From Myoxocephalus aenaeus (lineage: Eukaryota > Chordata > Actinopteri > Perciformes > Cottidae), in assembly GCA_038501785.1 (NCBI GenBank), contig JBAMJR010000004.1, positions 1,466,001-1,530,000 on the forward strand: a DNA stretch of 64,000 bases, given 5' to 3'. The notes under the pieces were generated by a model. The model had not been told where the DNA came from. It was given only the letters and a program-made list of their open reading frames with translations, and searched no databases. Position numbers and translations under genes: made by a program. Below, in pieces: positions 1-9,836 of the stretch; the stretch's first letter is position 1; each line of letters begins with the position of its first letter.

Positions 1-2847
1 GTTAAACAAGACATTTAATATTTCCAATGCTGTTTTGCTTTGACTGTACTTAAGCTTCAACAGCCTGCTTCTTTACCAGATGAAGAAATCAGATTCCTGT
101 GAGGGCAAAGGTCATTCTTCAGTGATAGAAAATCAACCCACTCCACCATTATTTAAGTGGAAATGAAAAGAAAAGGGAGGACTCGTTTAGCATCATGAGA
201 CGGATAAAGCCCAGATTCTGAGATAGTTGTTCTCTTAAAAGTGGTTTACGGTCACATTAGTAAAGCTGGCGCGAGACCAGTGCATCACGGACTCTCCTTG
301 TGCGCAGCGCTTGGTTGTGCAACTCTCAATTTTTGTAACTTGCCGTGCGCGATCTGAGCTTTTTAGATGGGACTGTCACAAATAATTCACTGATAAAAGC
401 ATTATTTACACATCTGAGGATTATACAAAGAAGCCTAGTTTGTTTTTAAATACAGGGGGTCTTACAAATCTACATTTGAGTAAATGCCAGCCACATCAAA
501 TTGTTTACAGGATATTCAACCTTTGTATTTTTATATTACACTAAACTTCTTTCTTAGGGCTTAAGGCAATAAAGTAAGAAATGCATATGAGATATGAGTT
601 TACATACCCCATTGAGGTGATTGGTTTATGCCATTTTGCCGGTTACACTTGTTGTCTTTTTGCTTCTTCACAGTACATCAGCGCATTGAACGTAAACGTC
701 TTTGTGCATGCACAGATTGTATTTTCTGTCGTTCAAATTACTTTGATTTCAATCAGGAGAGACTTCAGAAGGAGTGATAAAAAAAATGTTACGTGTGATG
801 AGATGAATAGTGAGTCTTTGGCGATTAGACTCCATTCTGACGCAGTGTATTAAAGGGGGCAGTGGCGCTGTGGTTAGATCAGGAATATCCCCCCCTGGAA
901 ACCCTGTCTTTTACATTTTAGTTTTGTGGGAACATACTTTTTAAGAGACAGGGTTGCCCCTAGAGCAACAGAGAGGAGAACAGTTTTAAAACTTAACAGC
1001 AAATGATGTGATTGGCTCAGGGAGATTGTGGCAGAATCTGGTCGGTGAACTTCAGAGTGAAAGCCCACAATAAGCTGAGTAGACGCCAAAGAGAGAGAGA
1101 ATTAAAGAATGAGAGTAAGAGAGTCCTCCTGACTGAACTTCCTTATAGCTTCATTTTGTTTTTATCCACATAGAGAACGTTCTATAACTGCATATCTGTT
1201 ATCCCATCCGTCTTCGTTTGACTCCTCCATCAGTAGGGAGACTGTCTTATTTCCTTTTGTGGCAATAGTTTCTCTTGTGCCTCCCATTTCCCAGTGCTGG
1301 TATTCAGCCAAGTCCCAGTCACAGAGTGTACTGTACAAAGTCAGAATGTGTTTACACAGACATAAACATGAAGACATGATTAAAACATGTTTCAGGTGAA
1401 GCGAGAATACTGTATGTGTTTGTAATGATGGCTAGTTCTTGGAACGGATGTTCTCATGCCGTTCGTCACATCTGTAGAAGCTCTGTTTCATGCTTAGATT
1501 TCATAATGTTGACTGAGCTGCACATCCGCATGCAGCATACAGCATTTCGTCTCTGAAAGAGCTCTGGGATGCTGATTTTCAGTCGCTGTTCAGTGGGTAT
1601 ATTTGCCGCACACACTGGGTTGAGGCTGATTGGCATCATTTTGTATCAAAGGGTAGATAGAGAGGGATAAATGAGAGGGTGCAATACACTCCAATGTAAT
1701 TGCATACACTGCACCCACTTTAACAGCCCAAACAGCATTTCAGTTAATAAATCATGCAGATATAAAATACAAATCTGAAGGATGGAATGTCATAGTAAAT
1801 GCAATCCCGTTTTGATATACTGTCACCTTGTCTTTTGTCTGAAGGAGGTAGGAATAGAAGGAAGTGCTTCAGCAGTGCAAAAGGTTGAATTCCATATTGG
1901 ACACAAATGTTTATTTATTGAACCTGTACAGCTGGGGCTAATAAAAAACAACAACGAGCTTCATGGTTTGTCCATGAAACAGACACAAGATACTGATTTG
2001 ATGGACCTTTATCACAGCTAAACACATTGATATTGCAAATCAGGGGGAAAAAACCACACAAACTCCTGACTTTTTTCACTCGTGCCACAATGAAGTTGAC
2101 ATTTGTGGTTTTTAGTGAAAATATCTCAACAAGTATGACATGGATTACCATGAAATGTGGTCTGCACGCTCATGTCCTCCTCCGGATGAATTGGAATAAC
2201 TTTGATGATCTTCTGGCTTACCATCTAGTACCATCATCAGCTCAGCTCAGATCTGAACAATTCAGTAAAAAGACTTTTCACATAATCTAACAAATATAGC
2301 TGGTAAACAACGCAACACAATGCACCAACAACATGAGTAATAGCTTATTCTGTCTTTAATGCCAGATGAGTCTTGACATTTTGTGGATTTAGGACAACAA
2401 AGGCATCTAATGAATGCAGGCTTTTGTTTAGAGTCAGCAGGATTTTGATGATGGTGTTTCACCTCAGTCCATCCCACCTGCTGTTTTCTTCCCGCCACAG
2501 ATCGATTCTCTAAACCAAAGAGGTCTAAAGGCTGTCTTCCCTGCTCTTTCTCACACTGTTTTTCTCCGGCTGCTTCATTTCGCCACGTCGTTCTTTACCT
2601 TTGACTCTCACTGCCCTCTTAATGCTCTCTTGCATTTCTAAATCTCTCTCTTCTCTCACGCTTTGATTTTTTGCTCTAACTAGAAATTAATCTTTAATGG
2701 GAATACTGGATTTGTAGTTACAGAGAATAGAGAGGATAACAATTACCGGGATTTGTAGGAACAAAGTTTTGCAGAGGAATTAACTAAATTAGACAAGAGC
2801 TTTAGAAAATGCTTTAGCATTCATTCATTCATCTCCCCCAGGGAGAT
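1..2847. other. Intergenic, no gene recognised
   Basis: Short open frames here lack recognisable motifs, and no paired splice sites bound conserved peptides. The stretch is AT-rich, unremarkable fish intergenic DNA. The only repeat I recognise in it is the fragment at 2036-2235. Confidence 0.5.
2036..2235 (+). repeat. Interspersed fish repeat, copy A (fragment)
   Basis: This stretch contains the phrases 'tgacatttgtggtttttagtg', 'atctcaacaagtatg', 'ggattaccatgaaatgtggt' and 'aactttgatgatc'. The same arrangement recurs, diverged, at 31790-32200 in the same orientation and at 26500-26875 inverted. It is a family seen widely in percomorph fish, but I cannot assign its class. The copy is old and truncated. 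Confidence 0.4.
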
Positions 2848-3630
2848 ATGCAAGGGTTCTGTTTGTGGACTTCAGCTCTGCATTCAACACGATCATCCCG
2901 GAGGTTCTTCAACCCAAACTCTCCCAGCTCACCGTGCCAGCTCCCACCTGCCGGTGGATCACAAACTTCCTGACAGACAGGACGCAGCAGGTGAGGCTGG
3001 GAAAAATCATATCCAGCACCCGGACTATAAGCACTGGCGCCCCCCAGGGATGTGTGCTCTCTCCACTGCTCTTCTCCCTCTACACCAACGACTGCACCTC
3101 AGGGGACCCATCTGTTAAACTCCTGAAGTTCGCAGACGACACAACGGTCATCGGCCTCATCAGCGACGAGTCTGCGTACAGACGGGAGGTTGAACAGCTG
3201 GTCCTCTGGTGTGGTCAGAACCACCTGGAGCTGAACAAGGCCAAAACTGTAGAGATGACAGTAGACTTCAGGAGGAGCCCCCCAACACTACCCCCCTAAC
3301 AATACACAACAGCACTGTTTCTGCGGTGGAGACCTTCAAGTTTCTGGGATCCACAATCTCCCGGGACCTGAAGTGGACTGCCAACATCAACACCATCCGG
3401 AAAAAGGCCCAGCAGAGGCTGTACTTCCACTTTTTTGTTGTTTTACTACTGTCTTTAATGTCCTTTTTATATTTTTTATATTTATCTTGTATATTGTGTG
3501 TGAAAAAAAAGAAAAGAAAAAAAAAGTACGAAGAGCAAGTGAAACCAGTCAAATTCCATGAGTCAAATTTGGCCATTTAATGGCCAAATTTACATGGCCA
3601 TTAAAGCTGCTTCTGATTCTGATTTTAACA
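2848..3630 (+). mobile_element. 5'-truncated, internally deleted LINE (L2/Rex1-like reverse transcriptase)
   Basis: A 144-residue open frame (2865-3299) reads as the middle of a non-LTR reverse transcriptase. It has 'DFSSAFNTIIP', 'STGAPQGCVLSPLLFSLY' and the catalytic block 'LKFADDTTVIG', then the thumb-side 'NHLELNKAKT'. The frame breaks in a C-run near 3285-3297 and continues in another frame with 'ETFKFLGSTIS' and 'NTIRKKAQQRLYF', ending near 3427. From there it jumps straight to an A/T-rich 3' UTR and a tail 'gcttctgattctgatt'. The ORF start, endonuclease and RT C-terminus are missing, so this is a dead copy. The clade is CR1/L2/Rex1-like; I cannot choose within it. Confidence 0.8.
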
Positions 3631-4232
3631 GCAATAAAGGGCTTAACACATAATTAAAAACCTTCAAAATAACATCCAAACATGGATAATATAAGACACA
3701 TAATGGGTAAGGCAAGCATCAGGATAAGTATCAGAAGCAGCACCATAATAACTTGTGAAATACTAGATGACAGAATTCTATTTAGCAAGTGGTCTCATTG
3801 GCATTTCAAAGAGCCCACCTCCGTCAACTGATTTTTCATTAAATGAAGCCCATAATACGTCTCGAAGAGGGATTTAAAAATAAGTTATTTGCCCAATCCC
3901 ACACAGGCCTGCAGATATTGCCATGCATTTCTGATAAGTCTGCAAGGGCTCAGAGATGTCACATTATGAAATCTGCAACTGTGTGACAGCTTTCTAGTGA
4001 ACTTTTAAAGCCCTTTGAGCACATATTCAGCAAGATTGCACTCATGCAGAAATTGCTTGACTAACCCACAATTTATAGTGTTGCAACATAAGCAAGCAAA
4101 GTCCTACTAGGACATGATTATGATTTCTGAAAATGTTTTAGAGAGATACTTCAGAAATATGGTGTTGCACTTCCATAAACAGGATAAAAAAAAACAATGG
4201 AGTCAGCAGATGTCCCGACTTTAAGTTAATAT
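3631..4232. other. Intergenic, nothing recognised
   Basis: This roughly 600-bp stretch lies between the LINE tail and the target-site duplication of the outer hAT element. It is AT-rich, and I see no gene or structured repeat in it. Confidence 0.4.
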
Positions 4233-5178
4233 GTTTCAAGCAGTGGTGTATAAAGTACCCAAAAGCCGTACTTGAGTAAAAGTAAAGATACCTTACTGGA
4301 AAATTACTCTAGTAAAAGTAAAAGTCACCTAATAAAATACTACTTGAGTAAAAGTCTTAAAGTATCTGATATTTTCTGTACTTAAGTATCAAAAGTATTT
4401 TTCTGATATAAAATGTACTTAACTATTGAAAGTAAAAGTAGAAGTACATGCTTTTAATAAAAAAGCAAAGGGTCAGAATTTTGAGAATTATGAAGTTTAT
4501 TCTTTTAAGTGCTGTGGCCACCATGACCAAAGACAAGGAGTTGTGTTGAAAATAACTGGGTTGGCTGTGATCCATCCACATATATTATGTACAACATAAT
4601 ATATTGTACCTGAGTATACTCTTGCATCTACTATGAACTTATCATCATAATTCTCCAAAAAGCAATATGACACTAAGGAGTTGTAACAGTGTGGTTATAA
4701 GCAGGGGCGGTTTTGGGCACGGGCGACCTGGGCAGCCGCCCGGGGCGGCACTGTTTCATGACACGTGGGGGGCGGCACGACCACTATATATATATATCAT
4801 CTGGGCCGCGAAGCGGTTTTCCATTATCTATCATATCACTGTGTGGGGAATTGGCAAATTGGCGCCCCCTGCAGCTGCAGGCGCCCCTGCTTGCTAAGGA
4901 GGTTCCGTCTACTAGTGATGTGTCGGTCGCGAACGAAACGGCTCTGAGAGCTCTCTGACGAGAACGACGGAGCCGGCTTTTTTTTTCTTTCTCTCTCTCG
5001 CTCTCTTGCTCTCTCTCAAGCCGCATTTGATTGGTCAAAATGTGTGGCGTCGTCTCTGTGCCTGCGATGAGCAGAGGGGCGGGAGTTACACAGTTCATGT
5101 GACGTCACGAGACTGTGCATTGTAGCAGCTTCAGTCCCCTCAGAGAGAATGTTCTCCAACAGGGCAGATCATTACGGA

Positions 5179-5432
5179 TGTAGCGTTAGACATTCCTGCT
5201 GCAGCTATCTCCGTTATTTCAGTCACCAAAGTGGTTAGCTAGTAGCTAGTATTCACGGGAGAAAAAGGAACAGACTACCATCGTCTCGTTGGTCTGGGAA
5301 CTCACTCGGACCGTTTATTCTGCACATGCGCACAACAGCACAACAGTACACAGGTACACATCTTCCCACGTGACATCCATGTACAGGCCACTCAACATGG
5401 CTTTGCTCTACTCATAAGGAATATGCTCAACA
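5179..5432 (-). repeat. Copia 3' LTR
   Basis: This 254-bp LTR reads TGTTGAGCATATTCC at its 5' end on the minus strand and ends in ...CGCTACA. It is identical by eye to 9583-9836. The flanking base group ACGGA at 5174-5178 is the target-site duplication. The polypurine tract for plus-strand priming lies immediately upstream in element orientation, at 5433-5441. Confidence 0.93.
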
Positions 5433-5566
5433 CTCCCACTCAAAGACATGTGTATAGCTCTCTATGGTGGTAAATAAAAACCAAAAATACATAACTCCAA
5501 AATAAAACAATTTGCATACTGACAGTGTTCTAAAAACTTCAAAACATTTACATCTGTCAGTTCACA

Positions 5567-8500
5567 TTACTCACCAAACAAATATCCCTTGAAACTTTCA
5601 AACTTATTCTTTGTCACTGGCTTGGTAAGAACATCAGCTACCATGTTTGCAGTAGGACAGTATTCTAGAGATATTTTCCCTTCTGCGTGTGCAGACCGTA
5701 TAAAGTGATACTTTATATCTATGTGTTTGCTTCTCTGTCTGCATACTGGGTTCTTGGATAAAGCTATCGCCCCCTGGTTGTCCTCATATATCTTGACTGG
5801 TACATGCTGGTTACTACTATCTATTCCTCTAAGTAGTTGTACAAGGTACATACTCTCTTGAGTAGTGGCTGCAAGTGCCATATACTCTGCTTCGCAGGTG
5901 GATAATGCCACCGTTGGCTGTTTCCTACTCTTCCATGATATAACTGGACCATTCTCAGTTAAGCTGAAACAGTATCCACTTGTGCTCCTCCTATCATCCT
6001 TATCGGCTGCCCAATCAGCATCACTATATCCCTCCAGCTGTAGTAGGCTTTCCTCACATTTCTGATAGTGTAGTTCTTGATCTATAGTACCCTTTAAGTA
6101 CCTCAGTATGTGTTTTGCTGTAGCCCAATGCTGTTGCTTTGGTTCTGCTAGGTACTGAGATAGTTTACTCACAACCCAGCTCAGGTCAGGTCTGGTACAT
6201 GTCATAATGTATATCAAGCTACCTACTATCTCTCTATATCCTGTCGAATCAATAACTTCACCCTCACTGTCAAAATTTAACTTTTGCTCACATGGGGTGG
6301 ATCTCGGTTTGCATTCGGACATTCCAAATTTCGCTAATATTTTCTCTAGGTGTCTCTTTTGAGTCATTTTGATCTCTCCCTCACTCTGTCTGAAATCGAT
6401 ACCTAGGAAGTGTTTAAGTGGACCCATATCTTTCATCTTAAACCTTCTCTTCAACATTTCTTTTACATCACTGAGTAAGGTGTTGTTACTCGCTGCTATG
6501 ATTAAGTCATCTACCCACACTAACAGGATCACTTTCTCGTTCTCAGATTTTCTGCTGTAGACACAATGATCAGCATCATTTTGCACAAAACCATTCTCTG
6601 TAAGGTGATCATGCAGTAACATGTTCCAGTTCCGCCCGGACTGTTTTAAACCATACAATGACTTGTTGAGTTTACACACTAAGTGTTCCCCTGTTTTTGA
6701 CTTGATCTCAAAACCTTCCGGTTGCTCCATATATACCTCACAGTCTATTGGAGCATGGAGGTAAGCAGTCTTCACATCCATTTGGTGTAGGATAAGATCC
6801 TCCTGTACAGCCACCTGCATTAATGCTCGTACAGAGGTCATGTTGGCTGTCGGTGAAAAAGTCTCTTTATAATCAATCCCTTCCACTTGACTATACCCCT
6901 TTGCGACATATCTGGCTTTACAAGTCTCAGATCCATCTGGGCTCTCTTTCACTGCATATACCCAGCGACCTCCCACTGCTTGTTTGCCTCTTGGCAGTGG
7001 GGCCAGAGTGAAAGTATTATTCTCTGTCAAAGAGTTCATCTCCTCTTTCATCGCATCAGTCCACATTTTTGACTTCTTAGAGTCCATTGCCTCTTTAAGT
7101 GTTTTAGGTACATCATAAGCCACTCTGTAGAAATAATCTACATTTTCACTTTCGTCATTATTACACTCAGCTTTACACTGGTACTCCTTTAAGTATTCTG
7201 GAGCCCTTCTCTGTCTCATAGGGTATCTCTTTTCTCCCTCTTCTCTCTGAGTACTATCTGACTGGGTTGGACCTGCCTCAGCATTCTCCTCAACATTTGA
7301 CTCTTTACTCTCCTCAGGCTGTCCCTGACCCTGATTGACTATCTTCGGTGGTGTATCTCTTTTCTCAATATCTCCCCCCATGTCACAATCTGTCTGAGTC
7401 TGGCTATCTGCGCTACCTTTGGTGAGGAATTTCACCAGCCTATGTTTGAGGACTTTTCCTGTCTCGGGATAATACACGTTATATGCTGGACTATATTTGT
7501 CATAGCCTACAAGGATCCCCTTTTTGCATCTAGAATCCAGCTTTTTCTTATCCTGCTGATATACGTAGCATTCAGAGCCAAATATCTTCATGTTAGATAG
7601 GTTAGGTGTTTTTCCTGTGAAAACACGGTAAGGTGTTTGCTCTAGCCGCTTACTGTAGCACCTGTTGCGGATTTGAGCTGCTGTCTGTACAGCATATGTC
7701 CATAATTGCTTTGGGAGGTTACTCTCCAATAGCATGCATCGAGACATCTCGAATAAGGTTCTCCAACCTCTTTCGGCAGTTCCATTTTGATGAGGTGAGT
7801 AGGGTGCACTCTTCTCATGCCTTATCAAGTTACTCCTAAGTAAAAACTGGAACTCCTGCCCGGTAAACTCTGTGCCGTTATCAGACCTTATGCACTTTAT
7901 CTTTCCATATGGAGCTACATCTGCTATGAATTTTTCTGTAGCTTTTGTCGTGTCACTCTTTGCTTTAATAAAGTATGGAAAAATCATCCCACTGTAATCA
8001 TCAGTAAATGCTATTGCATATCTGTATCCATCTTTATCTGCTGGTTCTATCGGACCGCATAGGTCTGTGTGTACTAGCTCTAATACGGTTGTAGCTTTAG
8101 CGTCTGCCTGTCTGTTTCTGCTTTGTGTAAATTTGCCCTGTGTGCATATTTCACAGTTTTGGTTGGACTTGTCATGTTTCCCTTTTATAGACATCCCTTC
8201 AACCACCTTTTCTAATTTTGCAACATCATCAAAATTGCAATGACCAAGTATCCTATGCCACGTTTGAATGTCATGACAACCATACACTTCATCAACATTT
8301 TCATCCTCTACAGTGCTAAGGTAATACAGCCTACCATACACATCCATTTTGAACTTGGTACCATCCTTGTGGACCAGCCAGTCATTACCGTCCTTGAAGC
8401 GGACCTCAGCTCCGTTGGCTGTCGCTGCTTTGACTGAAAAGATGTTTTGTGGAAACGATGGGATGTAGAGCGCTTGCTTGAGCCTCGTTTTCACCTGTCG

Positions 8501-8998
8501 TCCCTCGCTGTCCAGCAAGTAGACTTCGGCGTCTCCCCTCATCTTCGCCATTCCGCTCACCTTGGATCCGTCAGCGAGCTCGATCATGTGGTCCTCGGGT
8601 CTGAAGCTCTTGTCAAACGTTTTGAACTTTGTGGCGTCGTTGATCATGTGTGTTGTGGCGCCGCAGTCGACCATGAGACCCTTCTTGTTTCCTCTTTGTG
8701 CAGGACAGTCATTCATCCTGAAACAGAAAGATGTATGCTCTGCCTCTGTCTCTCCATCAGCTTTCTTCACATGGTCACGGCCTTGTCCTCGGCTGCGTCC
8801 CCTTCCTCGCTGTGGTGTGTCCCATTTTCGTTCCTCTCTTTTCACCTGGTAACCGTCAGGACACGCCCTGGCCATGTGTCCCTTTTTACCGCACGTGTAA
8901 CACTCAACATCGGCCATGTCCATTTTCTTCCCTCTTCCTCTTCCTCGTGACCTCGTTGCCCCGCTAGTCTTCATCACGTTGTCTTCTTCAACATTCAC
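5567..8998 (-). CDS. Copia pol polyprotein (NC knuckle, protease, integrase, RT, RNase H)
   Basis: This is a 1143-residue uninterrupted frame. Residues 33-46 form a CX2CX4HX4C zinc knuckle, normally a Gag nucleocapsid feature. The aspartic protease site is DCGATTHM at 111-118. The integrase zinc finger is H248, H253, C282, C285, and the DDE triad is D312, D373 and E409 (DD35E). Reverse transcriptase follows, with catalytic VDD at about 829-831. RNase H carries D993, E1036 and D1073, and D1122 in the VADVLTKP block may be its fourth acidic residue. The listed first codon is GTG and is only the edge of the open frame. Expression probably comes from a -1 shift out of gag at 9004-9010, which enters this frame two codons upstream. 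The polyprotein would be cut by its own protease inside virus-like particles. I see no stop or missing catalytic residue, so it may be functional. Confidence 0.93.
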   Translation of the reverse strand: MNVEEDNVMKTSGATRSRGRGRGKKMDMADVECYTCGKKGHMARACPDGYQVKREERKWDTPQRGRGRSRGQGRDHVKKADGETEAEHTSFCFRMNDCPAQRGNKKGLMVDCGATTHMINDATKFKTFDKSFRPEDHMIELADGSKVSGMAKMRGDAEVYLLDSEGRQVKTRLKQALYIPSFPQNIFSVKAATANGAEVRFKDGNDWLVHKDGTKFKMDVYGRLYYLSTVEDENVDEVYGCHDIQTWHRILGHCNFDDVAKLEKVVEGMSIKGKHDKSNQNCEICTQGKFTQSRNRQADAKATTVLELVHTDLCGPIEPADKDGYRYAIAFTDDYSGMIFPYFIKAKSDTTKATEKFIADVAPYGKIKCIRSDNGTEFTGQEFQFLLRSNLIRHEKSAPYSPHQNGTAERGWRTLFEMSRCMLLESNLPKQLWTYAVQTAAQIRNRCYSKRLEQTPYRVFTGKTPNLSNMKIFGSECYVYQQDKKKLDSRCKKGILVGYDKYSPAYNVYYPETGKVLKHRLVKFLTKGSADSQTQTDCDMGGDIEKRDTPPKIVNQGQGQPEESKESNVEENAEAGPTQSDSTQREEGEKRYPMRQRRAPEYLKEYQCKAECNNDESENVDYFYRVAYDVPKTLKEAMDSKKSKMWTDAMKEEMNSLTENNTFTLAPLPRGKQAVGGRWVYAVKESPDGSETCKARYVAKGYSQVEGIDYKETFSPTANMTSVRALMQVAVQEDLILHQMDVKTAYLHAPIDCEVYMEQPEGFEIKSKTGEHLVCKLNKSLYGLKQSGRNWNMLLHDHLTENGFVQNDADHCVYSRKSENEKVILLVWVDDLIIAASNNTLLSDVKEMLKRRFKMKDMGPLKHFLGIDFRQSEGEIKMTQKRHLEKILAKFGMSECKPRSTPCEQKLNFDSEGEVIDSTGYREIVGSLIYIMTCTRPDLSWVVSKLSQYLAEPKQQHWATAKHILRYLKGTIDQELHYQKCEESLLQLEGYSDADWAADKDDRRSTSGYCFSLTENGPVISWKSRKQPTVALSTCEAEYMALAATTQESMYLVQLLRGIDSSNQHVPVKIYEDNQGAIALSKNPVCRQRSKHIDIKYHFIRSAHAEGKISLEYCPTANMVADVLTKPVTKNKFESFKGYLFGE

Positions 8999-9597
8999 GT
9001 CACTTTTCCCATATTTTTCAGTACTCTCGTAACTTCGAACGTTACAGTGTCACTTGTCTGAGTGATGTACACGATGAATGGCTTGTATGAATCAGGTAGT
9101 CCTTTTACTACCATAGCCATCTGAAGCCCATCACTAATATGCTCCTCTGCTCTTCTCAATGACGTGAATATAGTCTCTGCTCTAATAATATAGTCCGTGA
9201 CAGTTTCATCGTTAGCCTTATGGAGCGAGGAAAGTTCACAATACAAACTCACAACGCGGGGTTTGTCCTTTCCTGCATAGTGCTCGCGAAGAATATTCAG
9301 TGCTTTTCTTCCGTCACGTTTCGCGTCCCTCATTACCAATGACAAGCTCTTGTTGTCTAGACATTGCACTAATTCTGCATATGCCTCACCGTTCTTTTCC
9401 TCGTCTTCCGCGAGAGCTTCTTCGTCACCCTCAGCTATCTCCGGGTCTTCCGAGATAACTTCTCTGAGGCGACGTAACTCCATGTGCGCGAGGAACCTTG
9501 TTTCCCAGAGTTCGTAATTTTTCTCATCACCGTCGAATAAAAGTCTGAACCACCTTTGGCCTGATTGACTGGGCCCATAACCTGTAGCGTTAGACAT
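8995..9597 (-). CDS. Copia Gag capsid protein
   Basis: About 200 residues, starting at ATG 9597 (MSNATGYGPSQSGQ...). I preferred this start to one 12 codons upstream because it matches the expected transcript and begins a UBN2-type capsid. The motif FDGDEKNYELWETRF early in the protein is typical of Copia Gag. The mid-region is charged and helical. The start codon lies 15 bp inside the 5' LTR, and the primer-binding site (9569-9582) is translated as part of Gag. The frame ends at TGA 8997-8995 before any zinc knuckle. The knuckle is in the -1 frame, so either ribosomal frameshifting or a one-base indel separates capsid from nucleocapsid. Confidence 0.87.
   Translation of the reverse strand: MSNATGYGPSQSGQRWFRLLFDGDEKNYELWETRFLAHMELRRLREVISEDPEIAEGDEEALAEDEEKNGEAYAELVQCLDNKSLSLVMRDAKRDGRKALNILREHYAGKDKPRVVSLYCELSSLHKANDETVTDYIIRAETIFTSLRRAEEHISDGLQMAMVVKGLPDSYKPFIVYITQTSDTVTFEVTRVLKNMGKVT
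9004..9010 (-). promoter_or_regulatory. Candidate -1 ribosomal frameshift heptamer
   Basis: On the minus strand, in the gag frame, the bases read G GGA AAA. This fits the X XXY YYZ rule for -1 slippage and sits two codons before the gag stop (8997-8995). A -1 slip enters the pol frame exactly. No downstream pseudoknot was assessed. A plain indel in the G/A run would leave the same appearance. Confidence 0.5.
9569..9582 (-). promoter_or_regulatory. Primer-binding site, initiator tRNA-Met half-molecule type
   Basis: The plus-strand bases CTGGGCCCATAACC directly abut the 5' LTR. They match the anticodon stem-loop of eukaryotic initiator tRNA-Met (anticodon CAU with flanking GGGCC...AACC). The minus-strand RNA is therefore complementary to the internal half-tRNA primer described for Drosophila copia, not to a tRNA 3' CCA end. 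The site lies inside the gag reading frame. Confidence 0.85.
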
Positions 9598-9836
9598 TCC
9601 TGCTGCAGCTATCTCCGTTATTTCAGTCACCAAAGTGGTTAGCTAGTAGCTAGTATTCACGGGAGAAAAAGGAACAGACTACCATCGTCTCGTTGGTCTG
9701 GGAACTCACTCGGACCGTTTATTCTGCACATGCGCACAACAGCACAACAGTACACAGGTACACATCTTCCCACGTGACATCCATGTACAGGCCACTCAAC
9801 ATGGCTTTGCTCTACTCATAAGGAATATGCTCAACA
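9583..9836 (-). repeat. Copia 5' LTR
   Basis: This 254-bp LTR is identical by eye to 5179-5432 and would contain the promoter. It holds the gag start codon at 9597-9595, close to its internal edge. The flank ACGGA at 9837-9841 matches the target-site duplication on the other side. Confidence 0.93.

Larger units (their letters stand above)
5179..9836 (-). mobile_element. Complete Ty1/Copia LTR retrotransposon
   Basis: The element is 4,658 bp. It has two 254-bp LTRs (TG...CA), a 5-bp target-site duplication ACGGA (5174-5178 and 9837-9841), a primer-binding site, gag, pol in Copia order (protease, integrase, RT, RNase H) and a purine tract next to the 3' LTR (GAGTGGGAG on the minus strand, 5433-5441). 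The two LTRs appear identical base for base, so insertion is recent on an evolutionary scale. There are no internal stops in pol. The only break is a -1 offset between the two frames at 9004-9010. Placement of integrase before RT rules out Gypsy. Whether it belongs to GalEa, Hydra or another fish Copia clade cannot be decided by eye. Confidence 0.95.

Noticed and set aside
8447..8950. 167-codon plus-strand open frame
   Set aside because: It lies antisense to the Copia pol zinc-knuckle/protease region and has no motif of its own.
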